Shown: positions 44,282 to 52,123, counted from the first letter of the stretch. The stretch is 52,123 nt of DNA from Carboxylicivirga mesophila (GCF_018271975.1 NZ_JAGUCN010000033.1:1-52123), one strand, 5' to 3'. The notes: generated by a model from the letters alone, not told the origin. Program-made: numbers and translations.

Positions 44282-45037
44282 ATGGACAAACTCTTGACAG
44301 ATGTAGATATGCAGAAGTTGTTGGAAAAGTATGCTGGAAATATTGCGATACTTGAGGAGAAAATTGATGTTCAGTTGCAGTTGCAATATTTCAAGGAAAG
44401 TAAACAGCAGAAGAAAGAACTGGACAAGGAACAAGTGCTTTCGCAAAAGGAAAAGCTGTTTGATCCGGATTATTCACTCGAGGAAAAGAAATTACTATTG
44501 TGTCGGTTAGCTTCTGTAAATGAGGTGGAGGCCTACAGAATGCTGGAATCCTATAAGGCCAACCCAGATAAGGCTTTGGTTGATTGGTCGATACTAGCTT
44601 ACCAGGAAAGTAAAATGCTTTTACAAAGTACATTGCTCGATGAGAAACCATTATTTATTTCAACCGGATTAGGTGGTAAAGGCAATAAATTGCGTTATTT
44701 CATCGTGCTTTTTGCCAATGAGCAACAAGTTTTCTCACAATATCAAGAGCAATTGGTAAAGGGAGAGGTGGAATATGCTTTTAGAAAGCACAGTGCTGAG
44801 ATTGAGGAGCTGGAGTTTTGCGGTTATTATATGACTATTCAGGCATTGGTGCCTTTGGATTGTGCTTTAAAAAACATGCTCGCTAAAATTATTAAGCAAT
44901 GTAATGAGTTGGGTGATTTTTTAAGCCCATCGCTTTTGGTTACTAATGTAAAAAAGCTATCATTAGGAGAAATTGAAAAGCTGATCGATCAGCAACAATC
45001 TAATCAGAATATAAATAAAAATGGAATTGAGGAATAA
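44282..45037 (+). CDS. Conserved protein of unknown function
   Basis: This 251-aa soluble protein, counted from the ATG at 44282, has an in-frame TTG at 44267 that I disfavour. It starts with a coiled helical part (LEKYAGNIAILEEKIDVQLQLQYFKESKQQKKELDKEQ), then an acidic/basic helical region and a compact C-terminal domain with FCGYYMTIQALVPLDCALKNMLAKIIKQC. I recognise no family. Its end overlaps the start of the next gene by 17 bp, implying translational coupling and perhaps a joint role. Confidence 0.75.
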   Translation: MDKLLTDVDMQKLLEKYAGNIAILEEKIDVQLQLQYFKESKQQKKELDKEQVLSQKEKLFDPDYSLEEKKLLLCRLASVNEVEAYRMLESYKANPDKALVDWSILAYQESKMLLQSTLLDEKPLFISTGLGGKGNKLRYFIVLFANEQQVFSQYQEQLVKGEVEYAFRKHSAEIEELEFCGYYMTIQALVPLDCALKNMLAKIIKQCNELGDFLSPSLLVTNVKKLSLGEIEKLIDQQQSNQNINKNGIEE

Positions 45038-45323
45038 AACAGTTAATGTGGCAGTGCAAGTTTTGCCAATGTCTGATAATCACGATATGTATGGCCTTGT
45101 TGATGCGGCCATTAAGGTGATTGAGAACTCAGGGCTGAAATACAAGGTTACACCCTTTGAAACCGTTATTGAAGGAAGTTATGACGATGTAATGGCATTG
45201 GTTGAAAAGGTCCAGGAGGCTTGTTTTATCAGTGGGGCACAAAAGCTGCTTTGTAATTTAAAAATTCAATCGGACCATACTGGCTATGTAACAATTGAAG
45301 ATAAGATGGCCAAGTATGAATAG
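45021..45323 (+). CDS. MTH1187/YkoF-like thiamine-binding family protein
   Basis: This 100-aa protein matches the small MTH1187 (DUF77) fold: NVAVQVLPMSD, then KVIENSGLKYKVTPFETVIEGSYDDVMALVEKVQEAC. Relatives bind thiamine-type ligands and form tetramers. No thiamine biosynthesis or transport gene lies nearby, so the ligand here is uncertain. It overlaps the previous gene by 17 bp and is followed by a terminator. Confidence 0.86.
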   Translation: MELRNKTVNVAVQVLPMSDNHDMYGLVDAAIKVIENSGLKYKVTPFETVIEGSYDDVMALVEKVQEACFISGAQKLLCNLKIQSDHTGYVTIEDKMAKYE

Positions 45324-45351
45324 GGTAGTTTAAGATATTTAAAATGCAAAA

Positions 45352-45380
45352 AAAAAGGTTGCCATATCAGCAACCTTTTT
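45352..45380. terminator. Bidirectional terminator between converging genes
   Basis: Stem AAAAAGGTTGC...GCAACCTTTTT, with A-run on one side and T-run on the other, serves the genes ending at 45323 (+) and 45400 (-). Confidence 0.88.
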
Positions 45381-45399
45381 GAATTATAACGCTATAAAT

Positions 45400-45759
45400 T
45401 TATTCATGCAAGTCTTCAAACTCAACATTGGTGTACTCTGCTGTAGCAACACCTTCTTCTATTAACTCTTCATTAGAGTTAGCCTGTTGATTTTGTTTAA
45501 TGAAACCAATTGTCTCTTCAAGTCCGTTCACAAATTTTTCAAAGTCTTCTTTGTAAAGAAAGATTTTGTGTTTCTCAAAATGGTATTTCCCATCTTGATC
45601 AAAACGTTTTTTACTTTCTGTAATTGTCAGGTAATAATCATTTTTTCGAGTAGCTTTTACATCGAAAAAGTAGGTTCTTTTTCCTGCTCTTATCGCTTTT
45701 GAAAAGATCTCATCTCTATCATTCTTTTCAAATCCATCGTTTTTTTCAAATCCTTCCAT
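45400..45759 (-). CDS. PUR-family DNA/RNA-binding protein (DUF3276)
   Basis: This 119-aa protein matches DUF3276, the bacterial Pur-alpha-like family: IFSKAIRAGKRTYFFDVKATRKNDYYLTITESKKRF, then FEKHKIFLYKEDFEKFVNGLEE. It is a single PUR repeat and likely dimerises to bind single-stranded nucleic acid. The N-terminus has a small direct repeat (GFEKND twice), and the C-terminus is acidic and flexible. Confidence 0.92.
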   Translation of the reverse strand: MEGFEKNDGFEKNDRDEIFSKAIRAGKRTYFFDVKATRKNDYYLTITESKKRFDQDGKYHFEKHKIFLYKEDFEKFVNGLEETIGFIKQNQQANSNEELIEEGVATAEYTNVEFEDLHE

Positions 45760-46098
45760 CGTTTTCTTTATTGTTTTGGAAACAGCTTGTATGCCTCAAA
45801 AATGATAAATATTTCCCTATTAACCAATAAAATCTTTACAATTTTTTTATGTTTTTTAAACAAATAAACAAGTCTTACAAGCGACTAACGCTTTAATATT
45901 AATGCTAATATGGAGAGGTTCAGATATTTAATATAATCTAGTTTGGCAACTTTTAGGTATTGCAAAGGCCAAAATAGTATCCAAAGTAATCTGGCCGCTA
46001 AAACAGAAATTTATGGTCAGATTCAATGGAACTATGCTTTATCTGAGTTAGTTGTATTAAAGGTCTATGAAGTTATATCGAAGACTTGTTAAAAGCGC
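45760..46098. other. AT-rich gap before nusB, no gene seen
   Basis: About 340 bp are very AT-rich near 45800-45860 and otherwise ordinary. I see no ORF, strong hairpin or RNA gene. The nusB promoter starts at 46099. Confidence 0.4.
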
Positions 46099-46128
46099 TT
46101 GATGCAAATAAAAAAAAAGCTACTTTTG
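46099..46128 (+). promoter_or_regulatory. Promoter of the nusB operon
   Basis: TTG at 46099-46101, a 19-bp gap and a perfect -7 TACTTTTG at 46121-46128, 32 bp before the nusB ATG. Confidence 0.78.
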
Positions 46129-46160
46129 CATTTATTATATAGTAAAAAAGTTCTTTAAGG

Positions 46161-47099
46161 ATGTTAAGTAGAAGATTGTTAAGAGTTAAAGTTGTGCAGA
46201 TGGCTTACGCACATTACCAAAAGGGTGAAGTGTCGATACAACAAACCGAAAATGAGTTATTTCATAGCATAGCTAAGTCTCATGAAATGTACCATGCGTT
46301 TTTGCTGTTGTTGCTCGAACTGAAGAATTTTGCAGAAAACAGGATTGAACTGCGCAAACAAAAGAAACGTCCATCCGAAGAAGATCTGAATCCCAATTTG
46401 CGTTTTGTAGAGAATGCCTTTATGGTGCAGCTGGCCAATAATGAGTCATTGCTGGCCTACAATAGCAAGAATGGAACGCCTTGGGTCAACCATCCCGAAA
46501 CCATTAAAGGACTTTTCAATATCGTTACTGAGTCGGAGTTGTATACTGAATATATGGCAACTGAGGCGGGTGATTATGATGCTGATAAGAAATTTATTGC
46601 CAAACTTCTGGAGAAGGTAATTGCACCTTTCGAAAGTCTGTATTCCATTTTTGAAGAGCAGAGTGTTTATTGGAATGATGAAGTGGAATTTGTTATTTCT
46701 ATGGTCGTGAAGACTATTAAAGGATTCAGTGAGGAGAATGCAGAGAAGGAAGCACTGCTGCCGGAGTTTAAAGATGATGAAGATCGTGATTTCGTGCAGC
46801 GCCTTTGCCGTAAAACCTTGGTAAACCATAAGGATAATATGGAGTTAATCAAGAAGTTTACCAAAAACTGGGATTTTGATCGTGTTGCCTATTTAGATTT
46901 GGTCATCATGCAGGTAGCTCTTGCTGAGATTACAGAGTTTAAGAATATTCCAATAAATGTATCGCTGAACGAATATATCGAAATAGCCAAATACTACTCA
47001 ACTAACAAAAGTGGTGTATTTATCAATGGTGTTCTAGATAAAATTACTGAGCATCTTATTGCTGAAAAAGTCATTAATAAACCTGGTAAGGCTAATTAA
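46161..47099 (+). CDS. nusB: Transcription antitermination factor NusB
   Basis: This 312-aa protein has a long N-terminal part (MLSRRLLRVKVVQMAYAHYQKG...) and a C-terminal NusB fold (NWDFDRVAYLDLVIMQVALAEITEFKNIPINVSLNEYIEIAKYYSTNKSGVFINGVLDKI). It is roughly twice the length of E. coli NusB, as usual in Bacteroidota. NusB acts with NusE at boxA in rRNA transcription. It is the first gene of the run to the DUF1573 lipoprotein and yajC. Confidence 0.95.
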   Translation: MLSRRLLRVKVVQMAYAHYQKGEVSIQQTENELFHSIAKSHEMYHAFLLLLLELKNFAENRIELRKQKKRPSEEDLNPNLRFVENAFMVQLANNESLLAYNSKNGTPWVNHPETIKGLFNIVTESELYTEYMATEAGDYDADKKFIAKLLEKVIAPFESLYSIFEEQSVYWNDEVEFVISMVVKTIKGFSEENAEKEALLPEFKDDEDRDFVQRLCRKTLVNHKDNMELIKKFTKNWDFDRVAYLDLVIMQVALAEITEFKNIPINVSLNEYIEIAKYYSTNKSGVFINGVLDKITEHLIAEKVINKPGKAN

Positions 47100-47105
47100 T
47101 AGGAG

Positions 47106-47501
47106 ATGAAGGCAGGCACTTTCTTGCTTCTTGTTATTCTGGTTTTTGGTTGTGTTGGTAAAAAGCAAAAATCATCGACCACTTTGGAAGGAAAAGGTAG
47201 GCTGAGATTTTTGGAACTGACTTATAATTTCGGCGAGCTAAAACATGGAGATATTGTCGGACACAGGTTTGCAGTAATTAATGAAGGGGCTTACCCTGTT
47301 GTTATTCAGAACGTAGAGCATGGTTGTGGTTGCACTGATGCAATGTTTCCAAAAGAACCTATTGAGCCTAAAGATACAGTGTTTGTTGAAGTAATTTTCG
47401 ACACCAAAGGTTGGACCGGAAGACAGGTTAAACAAGTGGTAGTAATGGCCAATGATTCAATCCAAAAGCATGAGCTACTGGTTTGGGCAAGTATTAAATA
47501 G
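47106..47501 (+). CDS. DUF1573 lipoprotein
   Basis: This 131-aa lipoprotein (LLLVILVFGC, Cys16) has the DUF1573 core LTYNFGELKHGDIVGHRFAVINEGAYPVVIQNVEHGCGCTDAMFP, which contains the conserved GCGC pair. It is an Ig-like, ASPM/SPD-2/Hydin-type domain of unknown role. It starts 6 bp after nusB and is followed by yajC, the normal Bacteroidota order. Confidence 0.92.
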   Translation: MKAGTFLLLVILVFGCVGKKQKSSTTLEGKGRLRFLELTYNFGELKHGDIVGHRFAVINEGAYPVVIQNVEHGCGCTDAMFPKEPIEPKDTVFVEVIFDTKGWTGRQVKQVVVMANDSIQKHELLVWASIK

Positions 47502-47522
47502 AAAATAAGAAATAGAAGAATT

Positions 47523-47849
47523 ATGAGCTTTTTAAATGTTTTTTTAAGTATGCCTCCACAGGCGGCCGAAGGAGGTAATCCTTTAATGTCATTTGCACCT
47601 TTTGTGTTGATTATTATTGTATTCTACTTTTTTATGATTCGTCCACAGATGAAGCGTCAGAAAGAGTTACGTAAGTATCGTGAAGCACTGAAAAAAGGTG
47701 ATAAGGTTATTACGACAGGAGGTATCTATGGAAAAGTGGCTGAGGTAAAAGACCAGTTTGTAACAGTGGAAATTGCTGATGGTGTGAAAGTGAAGATGGA
47801 TAAGTCAGCCATCGTTATGGATATGTCAGATGTAGCTGCCAATAAGTAA
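47523..47849 (+). CDS. yajC: Preprotein translocase subunit YajC
   Basis: This 108-aa protein has one membrane helix (about 24-40, FAPFVLIIIVFYFFMIRPQMKRQKE). The cytoplasmic YajC domain follows: LKKGDKVITTGGIYGKVAEVKDQFVTVEIADGVKVKMDKSAI. It assists SecDF. It lies 21 bp downstream of DUF1573 in the nusB operon. Confidence 0.96.
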   Translation: MSFLNVFLSMPPQAAEGGNPLMSFAPFVLIIIVFYFFMIRPQMKRQKELRKYREALKKGDKVITTGGIYGKVAEVKDQFVTVEIADGVKVKMDKSAIVMDMSDVAANK

Positions 47850-47894
47850 AACATTTGGGTGCTGCGTGTTTTTAGTATTCTGATAAAGATTGAT

Positions 47895-47902
47895 TATTTT
47901 TG
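47895..47902 (+). promoter_or_regulatory. Candidate internal promoter before ybbR
   Basis: A perfect TATTTTTG lies 19 bp before the ATG at 47922. No well-spaced -33 box is visible. Confidence 0.45.
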
Positions 47903-47921
47903 GGAGTCTGATCATTAAACT

Positions 47922-48941
47922 ATGGAAAACATAAAAGCGCTATTAACAAAATATTTACAACAAATAATCGGTAAAACCAAGGAAGTACGCGATGATAAAA
48001 ATGCGCTTATTTTCTTGGTTTTTCTGTTTTTGTCAGCCTGTTTTTGGGTGCTAAATGCTTTGCAAAAAGATAATTACACTACCGAAGTGAGCTATCCAAT
48101 CAAGTTTGTTAATGTAGGTGAGGATGAAATAATTAATGGTAGTGCAAGGCGAGAGCTCAACCTGAAAATAAAAGGGGGAGGTTTTAAGATATTAAATTAT
48201 CTCACTCGCCATAAAGTTTCAGCCAAAGGGGTTGATATATCCGGATTGAGGCGTATAAGTCTGGATGGTGTTACTGGTGCTTATATTAACTCAAACGACT
48301 ATTTTAAACTTATTGAAGATGAGTTGGTGGTGGGTATTGAGCTGGTGAGCATTACGCCTGATACTTTATTCATACCGTTGTTAAAAAAGCAATCGAAAAT
48401 ACTTCCGGTAAAGGTGGTTGCTGACTACAGTTTTGCCCAGCAATGCCAGTTATCTGGCCCAATAGCTGTTCAGCCTGATTCAGTTACAGTATCAGGCGCT
48501 GCTCAGGTGTTAGATTCCATTGAATATATTCAAACGCGGCCTTTGAAGTTCGAAAAACTGGCCGATACAATTGTGCGAAATGTAGCACTTGAAAAGTCAG
48601 ATAACCTTGAGTTGAGTGCTAAAAGAGTGGTGGTTACGCTACCTGTTGAGCCATTTACTGAAGCCAATGTAATGGTGCCAATAAAAGCATTGAATCTGCC
48701 TGATAGTTTGCAACTTAAGACATTTCCTTCTGAGGTGAATATTTCGTATCATTTGGGTTTGAGTCGTCCGCTTTATCTGGCGAGAGATTTTAATGTATCA
48801 ATTGATTTCTCCAGTATCGATTTAAAACAACCGCCTCGTCGCCTTAAAGTGAGAGTTAGTGATTATCCAGGCAATGCTCAGAATATGAGTTATCAGCCAC
48901 TATTTGTGGAGTATTTGCTGGAAAGGAAAACTGAAGAATGA
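47922..48941 (+). CDS. YbbR-like (CdaR-type) membrane-anchored protein
   Basis: This 339-aa protein has a cytoplasmic start, one membrane helix (about 28-46, ALIFLVFLFLSACFWVLNAL) and extracytoplasmic YbbR repeats. The repeats show as VSYPIKFVNVGEDEII, then LPVKVVADYSFAQQCQLSGPIAVQPDSVTVSGAAQVLDSIEYIQT, VPIKALNLPDSL. In Firmicutes the relative CdaR regulates the diadenylate cyclase. No cyclase gene is in this window. It overlaps coaE by 4 bp (ATGA). Confidence 0.9.
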   Translation: MENIKALLTKYLQQIIGKTKEVRDDKNALIFLVFLFLSACFWVLNALQKDNYTTEVSYPIKFVNVGEDEIINGSARRELNLKIKGGGFKILNYLTRHKVSAKGVDISGLRRISLDGVTGAYINSNDYFKLIEDELVVGIELVSITPDTLFIPLLKKQSKILPVKVVADYSFAQQCQLSGPIAVQPDSVTVSGAAQVLDSIEYIQTRPLKFEKLADTIVRNVALEKSDNLELSAKRVVVTLPVEPFTEANVMVPIKALNLPDSLQLKTFPSEVNISYHLGLSRPLYLARDFNVSIDFSSIDLKQPPRRLKVRVSDYPGNAQNMSYQPLFVEYLLERKTEE

Positions 48942-49513
48942 TAAAGATAGGTATTACCGGAGGCATTGGAAGCGGAAAAACAACAGTGGCTCGTTTGTTC
49001 CTTTCACTAGGCTTCCCGGTTTATGAAGCAGACGTTGAGGCCAAGAAGCTAATTAATCACAATACGAGAGTAAAGGAACAGATCATTGAGCTTTTAGGAG
49101 AGAAGGCCTACAATGCTGAAGGCTATAATCGAGCGTATGTTGGAAGTGTAGTATTTAATGACAAATTAATACTTAATCAGCTAAATAGCATCGTGCATCC
49201 TGCTGTTGCCAATCACTTTGAACAATGGTGTGATGAGCATAACGACCATAATATTGTGTTTCAGGAGGCGGCTATATTATTTGAAAATGGGAGCTACACT
49301 AAATTCGATAAAACAATATTGGTAACAGCTCCGCAGCATGTGCGTTTGCAAAGAGTTATGCGACGTGATGGGTTGTCAGAGCAAAAAGTTATTGAACGAA
49401 TGAATAACCAGTGGACAGATGAAGCAAAGGTAAAACTGGCCGATTTTGTGATCGACTGTGATGGTCAAAACTTGGTTATTCCTCAGGTGTTGAATGTTTT
49501 AAAAAGTTTATAA
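48938..49513 (+). CDS. coaE: Dephospho-CoA kinase
   Basis: This 191-aa kinase does the last step of CoA synthesis. The P-loop GGIGSGKTT lies at residues 8-16, then [17 protein letters not shown] and [12 protein letters not shown]. The arginine-bearing lid ([20 protein letters not shown]) is complete. Start and stop overlap both neighbours (ATGA with ybbR, TAATG with the J-protein gene), showing translational coupling. Confidence 0.96.
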   Translation: MIKIGITGGIGSGKTTVARLFLSLGFPVYEADVEAKKLINHNTRVKEQIIELLGEKAYNAEGYNRAYVGSVVFNDKLILNQLNSIVHPAVANHFEQWCDEHNDHNIVFQEAAILFENGSYTKFDKTILVTAPQHVRLQRVMRRDGLSEQKVIERMNNQWTDEAKVKLADFVIDCDGQNLVIPQVLNVLKSL

Positions 49514-50241
49514 TGGGATTATTAGGTTCTTTCCTTGGTGCCAGTATCGGATGGTGGACATTGGGCCCCATTGGTGCCATCATGGGTTTGGTTTTGGGGC
49601 ATTTGTCAGAAGAGCAGTCAACATTTATTAAAGGAAGTAAACAATCTCCTCATCAACAGGCAAGAAGTGGTTTTTTGGCAACTTTGTTGGTCTTGGTGGC
49701 TGCTGTGATGAAAGCGGATGGTAAAGTGGTACGTTCAGAGCTGGATTTTGTAAAGAGAAGCCTGGTAGCCACTTTTGGTGAAAAGGAGGCAGGTAAGGCC
49801 TTGTTGATGCTAAGAGATATACTAAATCAGAATATTCCGGTAGATGAAGTGGTGCACCAGGCGCGTGTTAATATCAATTATGCGTCAAAAGTGCAATTGA
49901 TGCACTTACTATATGGAATCGCTCTGGCAGATGGTCATCTTTCGAGTGAAGAGAAAAATTATCTGCAGCAAATAGCTTATGGCCTTGGGATATCAAGTGC
50001 TGATATGACATCAATTGCCTCGATGTATGTTAAGGATTCATCAGCTGCCTATAAAGTATTGGAAGTGGATGAAAGTGCATCGAATGAGGTCATTAAGAAG
50101 GCATATAAGAAGATGGCTGTTCGTTTTCACCCTGATAAAGTAGCGCATCTGGGCGATGATATACGCAAGGATGCCGAAAGGAAATTTCAAAAAATTAATG
50201 AGGCTTACGAGCAAATAAAAAAGGAACGGGGGATCAAATAA
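49513..50241 (+). CDS. DjlA-like protein (TerB domain plus J domain)
   Basis: This 242-aa protein begins with a glycine-rich hydrophobic segment ([28 protein letters not shown], membrane anchor as in DjlA). A TerB-like helical domain follows (about 50-165), then a C-terminal J domain with HPDK at 206-209. The J domain would recruit DnaK. Its start shares one base with the coaE stop. Function in this phylum is untested. Confidence 0.9.
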   Translation: MGLLGSFLGASIGWWTLGPIGAIMGLVLGHLSEEQSTFIKGSKQSPHQQARSGFLATLLVLVAAVMKADGKVVRSELDFVKRSLVATFGEKEAGKALLMLRDILNQNIPVDEVVHQARVNINYASKVQLMHLLYGIALADGHLSSEEKNYLQQIAYGLGISSADMTSIASMYVKDSSAAYKVLEVDESASNEVIKKAYKKMAVRFHPDKVAHLGDDIRKDAERKFQKINEAYEQIKKERGIK

Positions 50242-50264
50242 TTCTTTCCGCAGAGTTAAAATCT

Positions 50265-50295
50265 TTTGGTCAAAGCCTGTATAATTCTATTTTTG
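50265..50295 (+). promoter_or_regulatory. Promoter of the DUF5606 gene
   Basis: TTTG at 50265-50268, a 19-bp gap and a perfect -7 TATTTTTG at 50288-50295, 22 bp before the ATG. Confidence 0.82.
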
Positions 50296-50317
50296 CAGAA
50301 AAATAAAAAGTAAACAT

Positions 50318-50737
50318 ATGTTGAAAGGAATATTAGCGATTTCAGGACAAAGAGGACTTTTCAAGTTGGTGTCGCAAGCTAAAAACTCAATTATTGTTGA
50401 GTCGTTGATTGATGGAAAGAAAATGCCGGCATACGCTACGTCTCGTATCAGTGCGCTGGAGGATATTTCGATTTACACTGAAGACGAGGATGTTAAGCTG
50501 TTTGATGTATTCAAAGCTATATACGAAAAGGAAAATGGAGGAATGGCCATTTCGCCCAAAAGCTCTTCTAATGAGCTGAAAAACTATTTCGAAGAGGTGT
50601 TACCATTGTATGATAAGGATCGTGTGTATGTTTCTGATATCAAAAAAGTACTTGGCTGGTATAATCTGCTGATGGAGAGTGAGCTATTTGATCCAAATGC
50701 TGTTGAAGAAGAAGGCGAGGAAGCTGCTGAAGATTAG
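50318..50737 (+). CDS. DUF5606 family protein
   Basis: This 139-aa soluble protein begins MLKGILAISGQRGLFKLVSQAKNSIIVESLIDGKKMPAY and has the DUF5606 centre SRISALEDISIYTEDEDVKLFDVF, a family restricted to Bacteroidota. The C-terminus is strongly acidic (EEEGEEAAED). The role is unknown. Its own promoter and terminator show a single-gene unit. Confidence 0.9.
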   Translation: MLKGILAISGQRGLFKLVSQAKNSIIVESLIDGKKMPAYATSRISALEDISIYTEDEDVKLFDVFKAIYEKENGGMAISPKSSSNELKNYFEEVLPLYDKDRVYVSDIKKVLGWYNLLMESELFDPNAVEEEGEEAAED

Positions 50738-50760
50738 TCATAACACCAATCAAAGATATT

Positions 50761-50788
50761 AGGGTGTCCGGTATGGGCGCCCTTTTTT
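50761..50788 (+). terminator. Terminator of the DUF5606 gene
   Basis: Stem AGGGTGTCC pairs with GGGCGCCCT (two G-T pairs), followed by T5-6. Confidence 0.82.
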
Positions 50789-50792
50789 GATC

Positions 50793-50822
50793 TTGATGAT
50801 TAAGTGTTTATCGTTATATTTG
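50793..50822 (+). promoter_or_regulatory. Promoter of the barrel-protein gene
   Basis: TTG at 50793-50795, a 19-bp gap and a perfect -7 TATATTTG at 50815-50822. Confidence 0.75.
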
Positions 50823-50853
50823 TGTTATTCTTAATAATCCTAATTCTTGTTTA

Positions 50854-51579
50854 ATGAGGAAGTTTATAGTATCAATTGCATTATTAATTGCAGCATTGAG
50901 CATAAATGCGCAAACACAAGTTTATACAGTTACCAGTGGAGAGATGATCTTTAGCTGGGCTGATGTTGAACAGGCACCCTTGGGAGGAGGAGCCATGGAT
51001 AATGTATCGAGCATACCACGTTTTTCAGCTTTTTTCCACGTTGGGCAATACGTGCATCTTGATTTTACCGATGCCTTAGGCCTGTATTCAGGCTTAGCCA
51101 TTCGTAATATTGGGTTCATCACAGAAGATGATGCGCTTGATCTTGGGGTTGAAAAGGAAAAGCACCGTTCTTACACACTTGGATTACCTGTTGCACTTAA
51201 GCTGGGTTCGTTCCGCAATCACTTTTATGTATTTGGTGGCGCCGAATATGAATTGCTATTCCATTATAAGTATAAGTATTGGATAGATGGAGATAAACAC
51301 AAAACATCTGAATGGTTTAGTAATCGCACCAATCGATTTGTTCCCTCAGTGTTTGCTGGTGTGCAGTTTCCCCGCGGTTTAAACCTTAAGTTTAAATATT
51401 ATCTGGATGATTTCTTAAATAATGACTTTAAAAAAGGCGATAATCCGTTGAACGATTATTCCCGATATGGTAAAACCCAAATGTTCTATATCTCCTTAAG
51501 TTGGCAATTCGACACGCGTGATTTCAATAAAATATGGGGAGGAGAAGGAGCAGAGCGTATTTATGATGCAAGAATATAA
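50854..51579 (+). CDS. Predicted outer-membrane beta-barrel protein
   Basis: This 241-aa protein has a signal peptide (MRKFIVSIALLIAALSINAQ) and amphipathic beta strands with aromatic girdles: FSAFFHVGQYVHLDF, LGLYSGLAIRNIGF, YTLGLPVALKLG, NHFYVFGGAEYELLF, LNLKFKYYLDDF and QMFYISLSWQF. It resembles the generic PorT-type/OMP_b-brl barrels of this phylum, and a specific function cannot be given. Confidence 0.82.
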   Translation: MRKFIVSIALLIAALSINAQTQVYTVTSGEMIFSWADVEQAPLGGGAMDNVSSIPRFSAFFHVGQYVHLDFTDALGLYSGLAIRNIGFITEDDALDLGVEKEKHRSYTLGLPVALKLGSFRNHFYVFGGAEYELLFHYKYKYWIDGDKHKTSEWFSNRTNRFVPSVFAGVQFPRGLNLKFKYYLDDFLNNDFKKGDNPLNDYSRYGKTQMFYISLSWQFDTRDFNKIWGGEGAERIYDARI

Positions 51580-51603
51580 TAGATAGAAGCCATAAATGAT
51601 ATC

Positions 51604-51627
51604 AAAGCTCCCCATCCGGGAGCTTTC
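51604..51627 (+). terminator. Terminator of the barrel-protein gene
   Basis: Stem AAAGCTCCC pairs with GGGAGCTTT, loop CATCC, followed by CTTATAAATTTT. The T-run is imperfect. Confidence 0.75.
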
Positions 51628-51715
51628 TTATAAATTTTATTTTCTTTCAACACCCACCCATTCAACCTCTAAGCAATCAAAGTTCAACGGGTTTATCTTT
51701 TTTCTCGAATTTCCA

Positions 51716-51747
51716 TTTGGATAATAAAGAAATCCTGTGTTATTTTG
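51716..51747 (+). promoter_or_regulatory. Promoter P1 of an operon starting right of the window
   Basis: TTTGG at 51716-51720, then after a 20-bp gap TTATTTTG (one mismatch) at 51740-51747, followed by the discriminator CACCCGC. Confidence 0.6.
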
Positions 51748-51919
51748 CACCCGCTTTTGAGAACAACGGTTGTCACGAAAAGCAGGATTGATAGGGCTTA
51801 CAGGCATATGTCAATAACATATTGAGAGGTAAAAAGGGCATAGTCTTGACAAGGCAGATAAGAGGTGATATCTTAGCTTTCCTGACTCAAAAAAAGGCTA
51901 AAATTTTTTCAAAAATAGT

Positions 51920-51952
51920 TTTGGATATTACGAATAAAAACCTTTATCTTTG
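51920..51952 (+). promoter_or_regulatory. Promoter P2 of an operon starting right of the window
   Basis: TTTGG at 51920-51924, then a 21-bp gap and a perfect TATCTTTG at 51945-51952, followed by CAGCCGC. The same discriminator occurs in P3. Confidence 0.82.
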
Positions 51953-52078
51953 CAGCCGCAAAATCAACAAGGGTTGTAAGATACGGCGGGGTATTGAGAG
52001 GGTTTTAGAGAATGAAATTAAGTCTTACATCTTAGGTCTTAAGTCTTAAATCTTTTCTTCAAAAAAACCTAAAAAACA

Positions 52079-52111
52079 TTTGGAGAATAGCTCAAAAAGT
52101 TTTTACCTTTG
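52079..52111 (+). promoter_or_regulatory. Promoter P3 of an operon starting right of the window
   Basis: TTTGG at 52079-52083, a 21-bp gap and a perfect TACCTTTG at 52104-52111, followed by CAGCCGC. Near-identical in design to P2, 159 bp downstream. Strong tandem promoters with GC-rich discriminators are typical of rRNA/tRNA operons, but the gene itself lies outside. Confidence 0.82.
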
Positions 52112-52123
52112 CAGCCGCTTCTC

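Noticed and set aside
51822-52049. A 75-codon frame at the right edge
   Set aside because: It runs through promoter P2 and the iterated leader words, is Lys/Arg/Ile-rich as AT-rich noise would be, and matches no family.

Overview
This window is a chromosomal segment of a Bacteroidota bacterium, most likely Bacteroidales/Marinilabiliales-like. Three things support this. Promoters match the Bacteroidota primary-sigma consensus (-33 TTTG / -7 TAnnTTTG). Several families are Bacteroidota-typical: DUF4249 next to a TonB receptor, DUF4293, DUF5606, DUF3276/PUR, DUF1573 lipoprotein and DUF4395. The order nusB - DUF1573 - yajC - ybbR - coaE is the usual one for this phylum. Genus assignment is inference.

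Layout. 1-4.0 kb: small secreted/membrane genes (unknown secreted protein, YbaK deacylase, GlsB-like, DUF4395) separated by arrays of short palindromes. 4.2-6.7 kb: msrA, then the aspartate carbamoyltransferase operon pyrB-pyrI, preceded by a 91-codon leader ORF that runs through a terminator hairpin and ends in an ATGA overlap with pyrB. 6.7-15.0 kb: DoxX-like protein, a 264-bp MITE with target duplication, a barrel protein, flavin reductase, a DUF2807 protein, a 976-aa SNF2 helicase and a five-repeat DUF349 protein. 15.1-22.5 kb: trmD, then an accessory island of poorly known genes (two lipoproteins, TPR membrane protein, helical protein, PQQ-like propeller) interleaved with several palindrome families and a complete RAYT (Y1 transposase) gene bracketed by inverted REPs.

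22.5-30.6 kb: an AddB-like Fe-S PD-(D/E)XK nuclease, another inverted-repeat element, then sucA-sucB (2-oxoglutarate dehydrogenase E1 and E2) and a GNAT acetyltransferase. 30.6-37.9 kb: an inverted-repeat element that supplies the stop codon of an M28 lipoprotein peptidase, then a surface cluster (unknown lipoprotein, TonB-dependent receptor, DUF4249 lipoprotein) and DUF4293. 38.1-41.4 kb: nucleoside phosphorylase, SirB1-type transglutaminase-like protein and PepD. 41.4-44.2 kb: a FeoA-FeoB fusion with its Cys-rich accessory protein. 44.3-45.8 kb: an unknown protein coupled to an MTH1187/thiamine-binding-like protein, and a PUR nucleic-acid-binding protein. 46.1-50.2 kb: nusB, DUF1573, yajC, ybbR, coaE and a DjlA-like J protein, tightly packed and partly overlapping. 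50.3-51.6 kb: DUF5606 and a barrel protein.

The right edge (51.7-52.1 kb) holds no convincing gene but three similar strong promoters with a shared GC-rich discriminator. This suggests that a stable-RNA or other strongly expressed operon begins just outside the window. No tRNA, rRNA or CRISPR array was found inside it. The most interesting items are the coupled leader/attenuator at pyrB, the RAYT/REP island, the MITE-like elements, and arrays of unrelated-stem hairpins that nearly all have 3-nt loops.
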